Origin: Verrucomicrobiota bacterium | Lineage (GTDB): Bacteria; Verrucomicrobiota; Lentisphaeria; Oligosphaerales; Oligosphaeraceae | Length of the DNA: 64,000 nucleotides | Direction of reading: 5' to 3' | Assembly (NCBI GenBank): GCA_019136135.1 | Contig: JAGVUR010000084.1 | Location: 45,981 to 109,980 of the forward strand | The notes under the pieces: generated by a model | Databases searched by the model: none | The model's input: the letters and a program-made list of their open reading frames with translations, nothing else | What the model was told of the DNA's origin: nothing | Translations under genes and position numbers: made by a program | Shown: piece by piece, positions 35,355 through 43,795 of the stretch | How the letters are laid out: each line of letters begins with the position of its first letter | Position numbering within the stretch: the stretch's first letter is position 1

Positions 35355-37205
35355 CTAGATGAAGAAACATCCTGTAGCCAATCCGAGGAAGGTTATTGGG
35401 ATATGGATTGCGCCTCCATCGTAGTCGAGTTCGTTGATCTCCTCGACCTTGCCGTCCAAGAGTTCCTGGACCCTGTCCTTGAGTTCCTCCAGCCTTTGCT
35501 TTTGCGTTCCGATCCTGATTTGGAACAATTCGAGTCCGTACGACTTGTATGACTGGAACCAGACTTCCCTGAATTGGTTTCCGAAGTCGTCGTAGAGCGC
35601 TGCGAGCTGTGCGATTTGCCCATCGCGAATGGCCTTGAGTTTTTGGCGGTCGCGGTTCTTGTATGCAGGAATAAGGTCGATGTAGAGTTGGACCTTTTGC
35701 TTGAGAAGGTTGAGTATGGTTGCCGGATACTTGAGTTCCGGTTCGCCTTGGGCGAGTTTCGAGACTTCGTTGAATGCGTCCTGGTATTGTTCCACCATCC
35801 ATTTGAGCAACGTCGGGTCGAGCTTGTTCAATCCATAGTGCGCCATCCACATGATTGGGTCATCCCAAAGGATGGTCTTTTCACGGATCTTGCGTTTGGG
35901 CTGCCCCTTGTCATTAAAGAGCGTGAGGATCATTTTTCCTGCGGCGATTTGGTTGGCGTATGATTTCCCGGTGATGGCCTTGAATGTGGCTTCCAGATGC
36001 GGGTTTTCCTTTTGCGTCGCCTCGTCTGCCGCCCATGCCAGCCCTGCCCAGGCTGATTTGGGTTCGCAGTGCCCGCCGTCATCGCCCCACATCGTAAAGA
36101 TGATTTCACGGGTATTCGTTTCGCGGCATGCTTGAATGCATGGCTTGACCGTCGCCTCCGTTTGCTCGTAGTCTGTCCAAAGCGTGGTCCAGGTCCAGAC
36201 TCCCGACGCCATCACCGGTTGCGTACCATTGAGCGCGCCTGTACGCATAAGCATTTTGGCATATGTATCCTTGTCGCGATGGTAGTAGTCCCAGGAGCAA
36301 AGTTGGACTGACTTCGGGATCATGTCCTTAACCTCTTGCCGGATTTCCGCATCCGGCTCGTAGTAGGATAGGTTCTTGTTGGCGAATCGGAAGTACATGT
36401 CCGACCAGATGAGGGGCTTCAAGTTCAGGGACTTGCACATATCGCAGAGCCTTGCCAGATGCCTGTTGTAAAGTTCGACCGGTTGCTGGTAGCCGTTAAG
36501 ATCCAGAAACCGACCACGTCCCAGGTCCATCGTCTCGTCCATTCCCAAGTGGATTCGCCTTGAGCTTAGCGCCTCGCTCCAGAAAGCGAGCATCTTTTCC
36601 AGAAGCTTGTAGGTTTCCGGTTCATCGACCAGGAATGTGCTTGACGTATCCTTGACCTTTGTGTAAGCAGGATATTGCATCAGGGGTTCGACGTGCCCAA
36701 GTGCCTGGATGGAGGCGATCATCTCGATGCCAAGCTTTTTCGCATAGGCATCAATTTGCCGGATTTCATCTTGCGAGTACGCACCACGCATGAATCCAAA
36801 GAACGGTTCGCCGGGAAGCTCGTACGCATCCTTGACGTAGATCATGGTCATGTTGTAGCCAAGCAACGCCAGGACACGCAACCACTCCATAAAGGCTTCA
36901 ACGGTCACGACGTTCCCGCGCGTACAATCCAGCAGGATTCCGAGCGTGTCGAAAGGCATGGTTTCGTTGCGCGTGGCCCCAGCCATGGCGAACGCCAATC
37001 CCCGGAGAGCCGCATTGATCCTGCCGTAGCGGATAACCCAGGCTGTTCCGCCATGGGCGACGTCCAGGCTGTCATGATCCTGTGTTTTGACAAAGGTCAA
37101 GTTTGCGCCGTCAAGAGCTTCGCGGATCGGATAGTGTTCTGCGAGGGTCCGGAGCGCCGTTGCCAGTTGCCCGTCCGGGCAGGTTGAGTTGTTCCAGGTA
37201 AGCAT
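35355..37205 (-). CDS. GH20-like beta-N-acetylhexosaminidase-family protein
   Basis: The start at 37205 (MLTWNNSTCPDGQLA) has GGAG eight bases upstream and gives 616 residues with no signal peptide. A small N-terminal domain precedes a TIM barrel of the hexosaminidase kind: GILLDCTRGNVVTVEAFMEWLRVLALLGYN at about 89-118, the loop AYELPGEPFFGFMRGAYSQDEI, IQALGHVEPLMQYP, and RIHLGMDETMDLG with the Asp223-Glu224 pair. GH20-type enzymes remove terminal N-acetylhexosamine by substrate-assisted catalysis. The C-terminal 20 residues (ITFLGLATGCFFI) look unusual and may follow a frameshift. The gene is divergent from trpB across about 430 bp. Confidence 0.82.
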   Translation of the reverse strand: MLTWNNSTCPDGQLATALRTLAEHYPIREALDGANLTFVKTQDHDSLDVAHGGTAWVIRYGRINAALRGLAFAMAGATRNETMPFDTLGILLDCTRGNVVTVEAFMEWLRVLALLGYNMTMIYVKDAYELPGEPFFGFMRGAYSQDEIRQIDAYAKKLGIEMIASIQALGHVEPLMQYPAYTKVKDTSSTFLVDEPETYKLLEKMLAFWSEALSSRRIHLGMDETMDLGRGRFLDLNGYQQPVELYNRHLARLCDMCKSLNLKPLIWSDMYFRFANKNLSYYEPDAEIRQEVKDMIPKSVQLCSWDYYHRDKDTYAKMLMRTGALNGTQPVMASGVWTWTTLWTDYEQTEATVKPCIQACRETNTREIIFTMWGDDGGHCEPKSAWAGLAWAADEATQKENPHLEATFKAITGKSYANQIAAGKMILTLFNDKGQPKRKIREKTILWDDPIMWMAHYGLNKLDPTLLKWMVEQYQDAFNEVSKLAQGEPELKYPATILNLLKQKVQLYIDLIPAYKNRDRQKLKAIRDGQIAQLAALYDDFGNQFREVWFQSYKSYGLELFQIRIGTQKQRLEELKDRVQELLDGKVEEINELDYDGGAIHIPITFLGLATGCFFI

Positions 37206-37384
37206 GATGATTTCTCCAAATATGATGTTGATGGATGGGAACTCAATTATCATAAGTTCATGTGCCATTATCTTCAATGCAATCCGGCAAAAAAATTATT
37301 GTTTTTATGATATTCTGCTTGCATTGTCAAAACAAAGCATTAGATTATATCAAGTTTTTAGTTTATCAGCAATGCTTCGAGATT

Positions 37385-37636
37385 TTACGCGATGAAACAC
37401 AATCTCACCAACAGCACATCCTGGTCCTGGCGAAGCTCCGTCACGACCTGCTTGTTGGCATAGGAGTTCATCGCAAGATACAGCTTCCTAACAAGGTCGG
37501 GGCGGATTGAACGAAACAGCGTTTCATCCGCCTTGTTTTTTGCCCGCAAGTCCTGGTTAGTCGTGACGGAGAGTTCACCATCGCGAACAGCCAGGTTTTT
37601 TTGTCCATCAATATTAAGCCACCATAGGAAATACAA
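37385..37636 (-). CDS. Possible small hypothetical protein
   Basis: An 83-codon frame reads VRDGELSVTTNQDLRAKNKADETLFRSIRPDLVRKLYLAMNSYANKQVV and so on, with the amphipathic balance of a real protein. It would need a TTG or another non-ATG start, since a stop lies immediately upstream. It occupies the gap between the GH20-like gene and trpB, on the strand opposite to trpB. The rest of that gap (37206-37384) is AT-rich and shows nothing. No family recognised. Confidence 0.35.
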   Translation of the reverse strand: MYFLWWLNIDGQKNLAVRDGELSVTTNQDLRAKNKADETLFRSIRPDLVRKLYLAMNSYANKQVVTELRQDQDVLLVRLCFIA

Positions 37637-37638
37637 TC

Positions 37639-39021
37639 ATGTCACATTCATTCCACTCCAACGAAGTCCCATACAAAATCTACCTCACCGAAGAAGAGCT
37701 GCCAAAGGCCTGGTACAATGTCCGCGCAGACATGAAAAACAAGCCAGCGCCATTGCTCAATCCCGAAACCCGCCAACCCGTGACATTCGAAGAACTCTCG
37801 AAAGTCTTCTGCGACGAATTGGTCAAACAGGAACTGGACGACACCACGCCCTACATCCCGATTCCACAACCCGTGCTCGACTTCTACAAGATGTACCGGC
37901 CCTCCCCACTGGTCAGGGCTTACTTCCTGGAAAAGGCACTCGGCACTCCCGCAAGGATCTACTACAAATTCGAGGGCAACAACACGTCGGGTTCCCACAA
38001 GCTCAACTCCGCCATCGCCCAGGCATACTACGCCAAGAAACAAGGTCTCACCGGAGTCACGACGGAAACGGGAGCGGGACAGTGGGGAACCGCACTGGCC
38101 ATGGCATCGGCATTCTTCGGATTGGATTGCCATGTCTACATGGTCAAGTGCTCCTATGAGCAAAAGCCCTACCGCAGGGAAGTGATGAGGACATACGGCG
38201 CACAAGTCACGCCATCGCCATCGACCACAACAGAAACGGGAAAGCAAATCCTCAAGGAGCACCCAGGAACGTCCGGCTCGTTGGGATGCGCTATCTCCGA
38301 AGCCGTCGAAGTCGCAGTCAAAACCCCCAATACAAGATATGTCTTGGGATCGGTGCTCACCCAGGTGCTGCTCCACCAAAGCATTATCGGCCTGGAAACC
38401 AAGGCGGCCCTGGACAAATACAAAATCAAGCCTGACATCATCATCGGATGCGCCGGCGGCGGCTCAAACCTGGGAGGATTGATCGCCCCCTTCATGGGAG
38501 AAAAACTCCGTGGCGAAGCAGACTATCGGATGATCGCCGTGGAACCGGCTTCCTGCCCGTCACTGACAAGGGGAGTCTATGCCTACGACTACTGTGACAC
38601 AGGACGAGTCTGCCCACTCTCGAAAATGTACACCCTGGGAGCAGGATTCATCCCGTCATCAAGCCATTCCGGAGGGCTGAGATACCACGGCATGAGCACA
38701 ACGCTCTCGCAACTCTACCACGATGGACTGATGGAGGCGACCTCGGCCATCCAAACACAGGTCTTCGAGGCGGCAACCCAATTCGCCAGAACCGAAGGAA
38801 TCCTGCCGGCACCGGAAAGCTCCCACGCAATCAAAGTAGCCATCGACGAGGCACTCAAGTGCAAGGAAACAGGAGAAGCGAAAAACATCGTCTTCGGACT
38901 GACAGGAACCGGATACTTCGACATGGTGGCATACCAGGAATTCAATGATGGAAAGATGACTGACTTCATCCCCTCCGACCAGGAACTGAGCATCGCATTT
39001 ACCCATCTCCCAAAGGTATGA
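37639..39021 (+). CDS. TrpB2-type tryptophan synthase beta chain-like protein
   Basis: The 460-residue PLP enzyme matches the TrpB2 subgroup, longer than TrpB1 at the N-terminus (YKIYLTEEELPKAWYNVRADM, RPSPLVRAYFLEKALG). The Schiff-base lysine is Lys121 in NNTSGSHKLNSA. ETGAGQWGTALA holds the catalytic Glu, CAGGGSNLGG binds the phosphate, and SHSGGLRYHGMS is a TrpB2 hallmark. TrpB2 makes tryptophan from indole and serine but often acts without TrpA. No trpA or other trp gene is in the window, so it may scavenge indole or act on another amino acid. Start supported by AGGAA upstream. Confidence 0.9.
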   Translation: MSHSFHSNEVPYKIYLTEEELPKAWYNVRADMKNKPAPLLNPETRQPVTFEELSKVFCDELVKQELDDTTPYIPIPQPVLDFYKMYRPSPLVRAYFLEKALGTPARIYYKFEGNNTSGSHKLNSAIAQAYYAKKQGLTGVTTETGAGQWGTALAMASAFFGLDCHVYMVKCSYEQKPYRREVMRTYGAQVTPSPSTTTETGKQILKEHPGTSGSLGCAISEAVEVAVKTPNTRYVLGSVLTQVLLHQSIIGLETKAALDKYKIKPDIIIGCAGGGSNLGGLIAPFMGEKLRGEADYRMIAVEPASCPSLTRGVYAYDYCDTGRVCPLSKMYTLGAGFIPSSSHSGGLRYHGMSTTLSQLYHDGLMEATSAIQTQVFEAATQFARTEGILPAPESSHAIKVAIDEALKCKETGEAKNIVFGLTGTGYFDMVAYQEFNDGKMTDFIPSDQELSIAFTHLPKV

Positions 39022-39049
39022 AAATTAACCCGGGTAGCTAGTTGAAAAG

Positions 39050-39132
39050 GTCTCCGTGTTGACTTAGATTACATGTTTTGTGGTTGTAAAACCAAAGGCC
39101 AAGTAATCCAAATCAACAATCAACACGGAGAC
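39050..39132 (+). promoter_or_regulatory. Nested inverted repeat in leader of the ABC transporter operon
   Basis: GTCTCCGTGTTGA (39050-39062) and TCAACACGGAGAC (39120-39132) are perfect 13-bp inverted repeats. Inside them GATTAC (39067-39072) pairs with GTAATC (39103-39108), and GGTT-GTAA-AACC forms a small hairpin at 39082-39093. The right arm contains the GGAG ribosome site of the start codon at 39138. If transcribed, this would be a three-tier stem occluding translation. A TTGAAA-17-TAGATT promoter candidate at 39042-39070 would start transcription inside it, making the repeat an operator-like DNA site instead. Confidence 0.6.
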
Positions 39133-39137
39133 TCACA

Positions 39138-39977
39138 ATGAAATGGTTGAAACTCGCCACCCTTGCAATCGTCTGCGCTCTCGTCATCACAGGATGCAAA
39201 AAAGCCGCTGACAGCGCAGGGGACGGTACCCTTGCCACCAAGATCTTCACGGTCGGATTTGACGCCAGCTTCCCGCCCTACGGATTCCGTTCACCCACCG
39301 GGGAATTCGTCGGATTCGACTTGGATCTCGCCGCCGAAGTCGCCAAGCGAAACGATTGGGAAATCAAGCTGAAGCCAATTGATTGGGCAGCCAAGGATAC
39401 CGAGCTCAACGCCGGGACCATCGACTGCATTTGGAACGGATTCACGATCACCGAAGCGCGCAAGACCCAGTACACCTGGACAGAGCCGTACGTGCAGAAC
39501 AAGCAGTTGATCCTGGTCAAGAAGGATAGCGGCATCAAGGCGCTGACGGACCTGAACGGAAAGGTCGTCGTCGCACAAGACGGTTCTTCAGGCGCATCCG
39601 CCGTGGAATCTTTCCAGGAAGACCAGAAGAAGGAAAACGCTAACTTCGCATTCAAGGACTACAAAAAGGTCCCAGACTACAATACCGCCTACACCATGCT
39701 GGAAACCGGAGCCGTCGACGCAATCGGCTTGGATTCCGCTGTGGCAAAGGGATTCGTTGACAAGTCCGGCGGCAAGTACGTCATACTGGACACCCCGCTT
39801 TGCGACGAACTCTTCGGTGTCGGATTCAAACTCGGAAACACCGCACTCCGCGACGTCGTCCAAAACACTCTCGCCGACATGGTCGAAGACGGAACAGTCC
39901 AGAAGATCCTGGACAAGTGGAAGGCTGACAAGACCAATGGCGGAGACGGAATCGACTTCATCTTCGACGGGAAGTAA
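39138..39977 (+). CDS. Polar amino acid ABC transporter substrate-binding lipoprotein
   Basis: The 279-residue product has a lipoprotein signal (MKWLKLATLAIVCALVITGC, lipid Cys20) and a family 3 solute-binding domain. KIFTVGFDASFPPYGFRSPTGEFVGFDLDLAAEVAKR opens the ligand site, GTIDCIWNGFTITEARK and PDYNTAYTMLETGAVDAIGLDSAVAKG follow. Members bind polar amino acids or opines in the periplasm. It is the first gene of an operon with permease and ATPase, separated from the permease by a strong hairpin that could stabilise the binding-protein mRNA. The ligand cannot be deduced. Confidence 0.93.
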   Translation: MKWLKLATLAIVCALVITGCKKAADSAGDGTLATKIFTVGFDASFPPYGFRSPTGEFVGFDLDLAAEVAKRNDWEIKLKPIDWAAKDTELNAGTIDCIWNGFTITEARKTQYTWTEPYVQNKQLILVKKDSGIKALTDLNGKVVVAQDGSSGASAVESFQEDQKKENANFAFKDYKKVPDYNTAYTMLETGAVDAIGLDSAVAKGFVDKSGGKYVILDTPLCDELFGVGFKLGNTALRDVVQNTLADMVEDGTVQKILDKWKADKTNGGDGIDFIFDGK

Positions 39978-40001
39978 TTCTCACGCCACGCAACTCACCT
40001 G

Positions 40002-40038
40002 CGGCAACGGGACCTGCTTCCATTAGGTTCCGTTGCCG
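40002..40038 (+). promoter_or_regulatory. Stable hairpin between binding-protein and permease genes
   Basis: CGGCAACGGGACCT (40002-40015) pairs with AGGTTCCGTTGCCG (40025-40038) over 14 bp with one G-U, without a T tract. Such stems after a binding-protein gene commonly protect the upstream mRNA from 3' decay, giving more binding protein than permease. That role is inference. The stem covers a possible GTG start of the permease, favouring the ATG at 40071. Confidence 0.7.
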
Positions 40039-40070
40039 TGGATCAACCATGCCAACCACCGGTCACGACT

Positions 40071-40718
40071 ATGACATTCAGCACCCTGATGCAACTGGCA
40101 AGCGGTCTGCGCACGTCAATCTACATTTTTGTATTGACGTTGCTGTTCGCCTTTCCCCTCGGATTGCTCGTGGCGCTAATCAGAATGAGCCGCAACTGCC
40201 TATTGCGGAATGCGATGCGCCTATACATATCCGTGATGCGCGGCACTCCCTTGATGCTTCAGCTGCTGATCGTCTACTTTGGCCCCTACTACTTGTTTGG
40301 CTTGTCGCTGAAGAACTATCCCGCATTTTTGGCTGTAATCATCGCCTTTGTGCTGAACTATGCCGCGTACTTTGCGGAGATCTACCGGGGCGGGATTGCC
40401 TCGATTCCCATTGGCCAGTACGAAGCCGCCACGGTCTTGGGATACACGAAGGGGCAGACCTTCTTCAAGATCATCCTGCCACAAGTGATCAAGCGCATTT
40501 TGCCTCCCATCACCAACGAGGTGATCACGCTGGTCAAGGACACGTCGTTGGCGCAGGTGATCGCCGTGCTTGAAATGTTCACGATCGCCAAGCAAATCGC
40601 CAACCAGCAGGCTTCGATGATGCCCCTTATCGCCGCAGGCGTGTTCTACTACGTCTTCAATTTCGTCGTCGCGTTCACGATGGAACGAATCGAACAGAAA
40701 CTCAACTACTACCAATAA
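40071..40718 (+). CDS. Amino acid ABC transporter permease (GlnP-like)
   Basis: The 215-residue membrane protein (MTFSTLMQLASGLRTSIYIF) has about five helices. The ATPase-coupling EAA loop is EAATVLGYTKGQTFFKIILPQVIKRILPPITNEVITLVKDTSLA, with the order typical of HisMQ/GlnP permeases, and RGTPLMLQLLIVYFGPYY precedes it. Length is normal for the family from this start; an in-frame GTG at 40038 is overlapped by a hairpin and less likely. Second gene of the transporter operon, 14 bp before the ATPase gene. Confidence 0.92.
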   Translation: MTFSTLMQLASGLRTSIYIFVLTLLFAFPLGLLVALIRMSRNCLLRNAMRLYISVMRGTPLMLQLLIVYFGPYYLFGLSLKNYPAFLAVIIAFVLNYAAYFAEIYRGGIASIPIGQYEAATVLGYTKGQTFFKIILPQVIKRILPPITNEVITLVKDTSLAQVIAVLEMFTIAKQIANQQASMMPLIAAGVFYYVFNFVVAFTMERIEQKLNYYQ

Positions 40719-40732
40719 TAGGTCCGACCACG

Positions 40733-41497
40733 ATGGCAGTCCTCAGCATCACCAATCTGCACAAGCGCTTTGGAGACCTGGAAGTCCTCAACGGAATCAA
40801 CCTCGAGGTCAACGAAGGCGAAGTGATCGCAATCATCGGCCCATCTGGATCGGGTAAATCAACGTTGCTCCGATGCGCAACGCTCCTGGAGTCGATGGAT
40901 CGCGGCACGATGACCTACGCGGGCGTCAAGGTCGTCGAGGAAGACGCCCAGAGCAACAGCGTCTACCTTCCGCAAAACAAGCTCAGGCAGGTCAAGGCGC
41001 TCTTCGGACTCGTCTTCCAAAACTTCAACCTCTTCCCCCATTACAACGTTCTCAAAAACATTATCGACGCACCAATCTGCGTGCAAAAGAGAAACAAGGA
41101 CGAGGTCATCAAGGAAGCAAGGGCGCTCCTCGCCAAAATGGGACTCGAAGACAAGGAAGACGCCTACCCCTTCCAACTCTCCGGCGGACAGCAACAACGA
41201 GTCTCAATAGCAAGGGCGCTGATCAACAACCCGAAAATACTGTTCTTCGACGAGCCGACCTCCGCGCTAGATCCGGAACTCACAGGAGAAATCCTTAAGG
41301 TGATCAGGAACCTCGCCGCCGAAAACATGACGATGGTGATCGTCACGCACGAAATCGAATTCGCTCGAAACGTGGCGGACAGAATCATTTTCATGGCCGA
41401 GGGAGTGATCGTCGAACAAGGACCTCCAGACGAAGTCATCTGTAACCCAACACTGGCAAGAACGAAAGCTTTCCTTACAAACCTCGCAGAACGATGA
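40733..41497 (+). CDS. Amino acid ABC transporter ATP-binding protein (GlnQ-like)
   Basis: The 254-residue ATPase has Walker A GPSGSGKSTLLRC, Q-loop GLVFQNFNLFPHYNVLKNI, signature LSGGQQQRVSIARAL, Walker B ILFFDEPTSALDPEL and switch VTHEIEFARNVADRIIFM. It powers the polar amino acid transporter with the two genes before it. Its last four bases overlap the ATG of the sialidase-like gene (ATGA), so the glycan enzyme is translationally coupled to the transporter. A slight insertion (VVEEDAQSNSVYLPQNKLRQVK) before the Q-loop is typical of some GlnQ proteins. Confidence 0.95.
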   Translation: MAVLSITNLHKRFGDLEVLNGINLEVNEGEVIAIIGPSGSGKSTLLRCATLLESMDRGTMTYAGVKVVEEDAQSNSVYLPQNKLRQVKALFGLVFQNFNLFPHYNVLKNIIDAPICVQKRNKDEVIKEARALLAKMGLEDKEDAYPFQLSGGQQQRVSIARALINNPKILFFDEPTSALDPELTGEILKVIRNLAAENMTMVIVTHEIEFARNVADRIIFMAEGVIVEQGPPDEVICNPTLARTKAFLTNLAER

Positions 41498-42657
41498 ACA
41501 ATCCAAACGAAAAAATCATCTACGCCTCCCCGGACCCAAAGGGGATCTACCTCTATACGCCCGCACTGATCGAAGGATTTGACGGACGGCTCGTCGCAGC
41601 GGTCGACCTGGGAGGACCAGGCACGGACAAGCTGACAGGACCACGGTCGACCCTTGGAGACTACCGAACAGGAAACCAAGTCAGGGTGCTAGTCTCCGAT
41701 GACAAGGGCGAAACATGGACCGAAACCCCGGCGCGCCTGCCGATGATGCACGAAATCCTCTTCAAGGCGGGAAACGCACTCTACATGGTCGCGCATTCCG
41801 GAATCTTGCTGGCGACGAAATCGCTGGACAACGGAATCACATGGTCCGAACCCAGCGTCCTAGTCAATAAGCCAAGATGGCACCAATCCTGCGCCAATGT
41901 TGACATTCACGACGGACGGATTACACTAGTCTATGAAAAGTGGATCAGCGACGGGCATCCCTGGCCAGGAGTCGCACCTGTCCTGATGTCCGCAAGCGTC
42001 GACGACGACTTGACCAAGCCGGAAAGCTGGACGTTCTCAGAACCCTTCAACCCAGATCCCCTGCTGGAAGCCTCAAGGCCATCCGGCATCCCGATCGTCA
42101 AGGATCCAGGCGTCCTGGAAACCGCAACCGTCAGGTTCCACGACCCGCGTCATCCGCTCTACGATCCAACGGGCCAATCCGTCGCGCTCCTGATGAGAAC
42201 CCACTCGGGATTCACGGACATGGGAGCTATCCTCAAGGGAACCAGAAACCCGGACGGCTCGCTCCAAATCTCCCAATACAAGATGGGTACGGGAAACCTG
42301 TTCTTCATCCATATCCCGGGAGCCAACATCAAATTCCATATCCAGTATGATCCTGTCACCAAGCTGTACTGGATGCTGCACTCGCACATCGGCGGAATGG
42401 TCGCTGAACGCCAGCAACTGGCACTCTCCTACACGCCTGACCTTTTCAGATGGAACTTGGCGACAATCGTCGCAACAGGTTCAAAAGCCAATGCCGCAAG
42501 GCACTACGCAACGGGAATGATCTTCGGTGACGACTACCTCGTCCTCTCAAGGTCGGGAGACGAATTCGCCAAGAACGCACATGACAACAACCTGACCACG
42601 TTCCATAATGTCAAGGATTTCCGCCAACTCGTCAATAAGGAGCTAGACCGACCATGA
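41494..42657 (+). CDS. Sialidase-fold (BNR/Asp-box) protein
   Basis: The 387-residue product has no signal peptide. Asp boxes of the S-x-D-x-G-x-T-W type are seen at VSDDKGETWTE (about residue 69) and SLDNGITWSEP (about 110), with further propeller strands such as ALYMVAHSGILLATKS and LYWMLHSHIGG. Sialidases fold as six-bladed propellers and release terminal sialic acid or related sugars, but many Asp-box proteins have other activities, and a catalytic arginine triad cannot be assigned by eye. It overlaps the upstream ATPase gene and the downstream deacetylase gene by four bases each, implying one coupled unit. Confidence 0.82.
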   Translation: MNNPNEKIIYASPDPKGIYLYTPALIEGFDGRLVAAVDLGGPGTDKLTGPRSTLGDYRTGNQVRVLVSDDKGETWTETPARLPMMHEILFKAGNALYMVAHSGILLATKSLDNGITWSEPSVLVNKPRWHQSCANVDIHDGRITLVYEKWISDGHPWPGVAPVLMSASVDDDLTKPESWTFSEPFNPDPLLEASRPSGIPIVKDPGVLETATVRFHDPRHPLYDPTGQSVALLMRTHSGFTDMGAILKGTRNPDGSLQISQYKMGTGNLFFIHIPGANIKFHIQYDPVTKLYWMLHSHIGGMVAERQQLALSYTPDLFRWNLATIVATGSKANAARHYATGMIFGDDYLVLSRSGDEFAKNAHDNNLTTFHNVKDFRQLVNKELDRP

Positions 42658-43340
42658 TGAAAGTCGTGCAATGCTGGGACGATGGAGTCGTCAACGACAT
42701 CCGCCTGGCAGAACTGTGCCGCAAGTACAATGCCAAGGCGACATTCAACCTCAACCCTGGCCTGATGGCTCCCGAACGCAAGCCGTCCCGCTGGAAAACC
42801 ATCGGCGAGCAGGTTTGGGGACACCACGGATATTGCGCGGGAAAGATCGGTCTTGACGAGCTGGTCGAGGTGCTTGACGGCTTCCAAGTCGCATCCCACA
42901 ACTGGAAGCACGAAGGCGCAGGGCATGTCTCGGACCAGGTTTTCATCCAGTCAGCCCTGGATGCCAGGCACTACCTGGAGGAGCTCTTCCAACGCGAATG
43001 CCTGGGCTTTGCATGGCCAGGCGGAGGATACACCCCCGAAACGATGAAGCTGCTGCATGAAGCCGGCTTCGCATACGCAAGAACAACCAGGTACACCGAC
43101 AATGTCACCGCCTACGAGGATCCAATGGCGCTCCACTCCAACTGCCACTTCATGGACCCGAACTTCATCCAAAAGTACGAAAACGCCAAGCAGTTCGGCG
43201 TCTTCTACTTCTGGGGACACAGCTACGAAATGTACGAATATGAACCGCTTTGGCAACAATTCGAAGACAAACTCAACTACATAGCACAAGACAAAGACTC
43301 TGAATGGGCGGATGTCATCGACATCGTCAAGAAACATTAA
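42654..43340 (+). CDS. NodB-type polysaccharide deacetylase-like protein
   Basis: The 228-residue product shows NodB homology motifs: CWDDG with Asp9 and Asp10 (motif 1), ASHNWKHEGAGH with His82 and His86 as metal ligands (motif 2), and AWPGGGYTPETMKLLHEAGFAYARTTR (motif 3). NodB enzymes remove acetyl groups from N-acetylated sugars with a divalent metal. The protein lacks a signal peptide, so it would act in the cytoplasm on a small imported substrate. It overlaps the sialidase-like gene by four bases. In this operon it may deacetylate an imported acetylated amino sugar, which is inference. Confidence 0.85.
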   Translation: MMKVVQCWDDGVVNDIRLAELCRKYNAKATFNLNPGLMAPERKPSRWKTIGEQVWGHHGYCAGKIGLDELVEVLDGFQVASHNWKHEGAGHVSDQVFIQSALDARHYLEELFQRECLGFAWPGGGYTPETMKLLHEAGFAYARTTRYTDNVTAYEDPMALHSNCHFMDPNFIQKYENAKQFGVFYFWGHSYEMYEYEPLWQQFEDKLNYIAQDKDSEWADVIDIVKKH

Positions 43341-43360
43341 CGACAATAAGGAGGTACACT

Positions 43361-43786
43361 ATGGCAAAGGCACCAGCTGGAAGCGTCTGCTTGAATCACC
43401 CGAACACACCCGCAGTCACACGTTGCGCAACCTGCAGCAAGCCAATCTGTCAGCAATGCATCATAAAGCATGGCGGAGTCTCGTACTGCTCCACGCTCTG
43501 CAGGGACAATGCGGTCCGCACAGGAGCAATGGTCGAAGACGTCCAAAAACGCAAGGGAGCGGCGAATTTCAAGCGCTTCGTCATCAGGCTCGTCCAACTT
43601 CTGATCCTGCTTGCAGTCCTCGGAGCGGCTTACTGGTACTACAAGAACAACAAGTCCAAGGTTGACAGCAAGCTCCAGCAGGGAATCCAAAAGGTCGAGC
43701 AAGGCAAACAAGAGCTGATGGACAAGGGACACAATGTCATCAAGGATTCCCAGTACAAGAAAGATCGCGAAAACCTAATCAAGTAG
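43361..43786 (+). CDS. Zinc-finger (B-box-like) membrane protein
   Basis: The start at 43361 follows AAGGAGG (43349-43355) and gives 141 residues. Residues about 9-50 form a B-box-like zinc site (CLNHPNTPAVTRCATCSKPICQQCIIKHGGVSYCSTLC). A hydrophobic helix follows at about 74-93 (VIRLVQLLILLAVLGAAYWYY), then a charged helical tail (KLQQGIQKVEQGKQELMDKG). The finger would face the cytoplasm. Such single-pass proteins occur in PVC genomes without known function. It lies 9 bp before an Fe-S protein gene with its own GGAGG, so the two are probably co-expressed. Confidence 0.8.
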   Translation: MAKAPAGSVCLNHPNTPAVTRCATCSKPICQQCIIKHGGVSYCSTLCRDNAVRTGAMVEDVQKRKGAANFKRFVIRLVQLLILLAVLGAAYWYYKNNKSKVDSKLQQGIQKVEQGKQELMDKGHNVIKDSQYKKDRENLIK

Positions 43787-43795
43787 GAGGTACCA

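Noticed and set aside
40038..40070. GTG start giving 11 more residues to the amino acid permease
   Set aside because: It lies in the 3' arm of a stable hairpin, has no ribosome site, and the added residues do not resemble a permease start.
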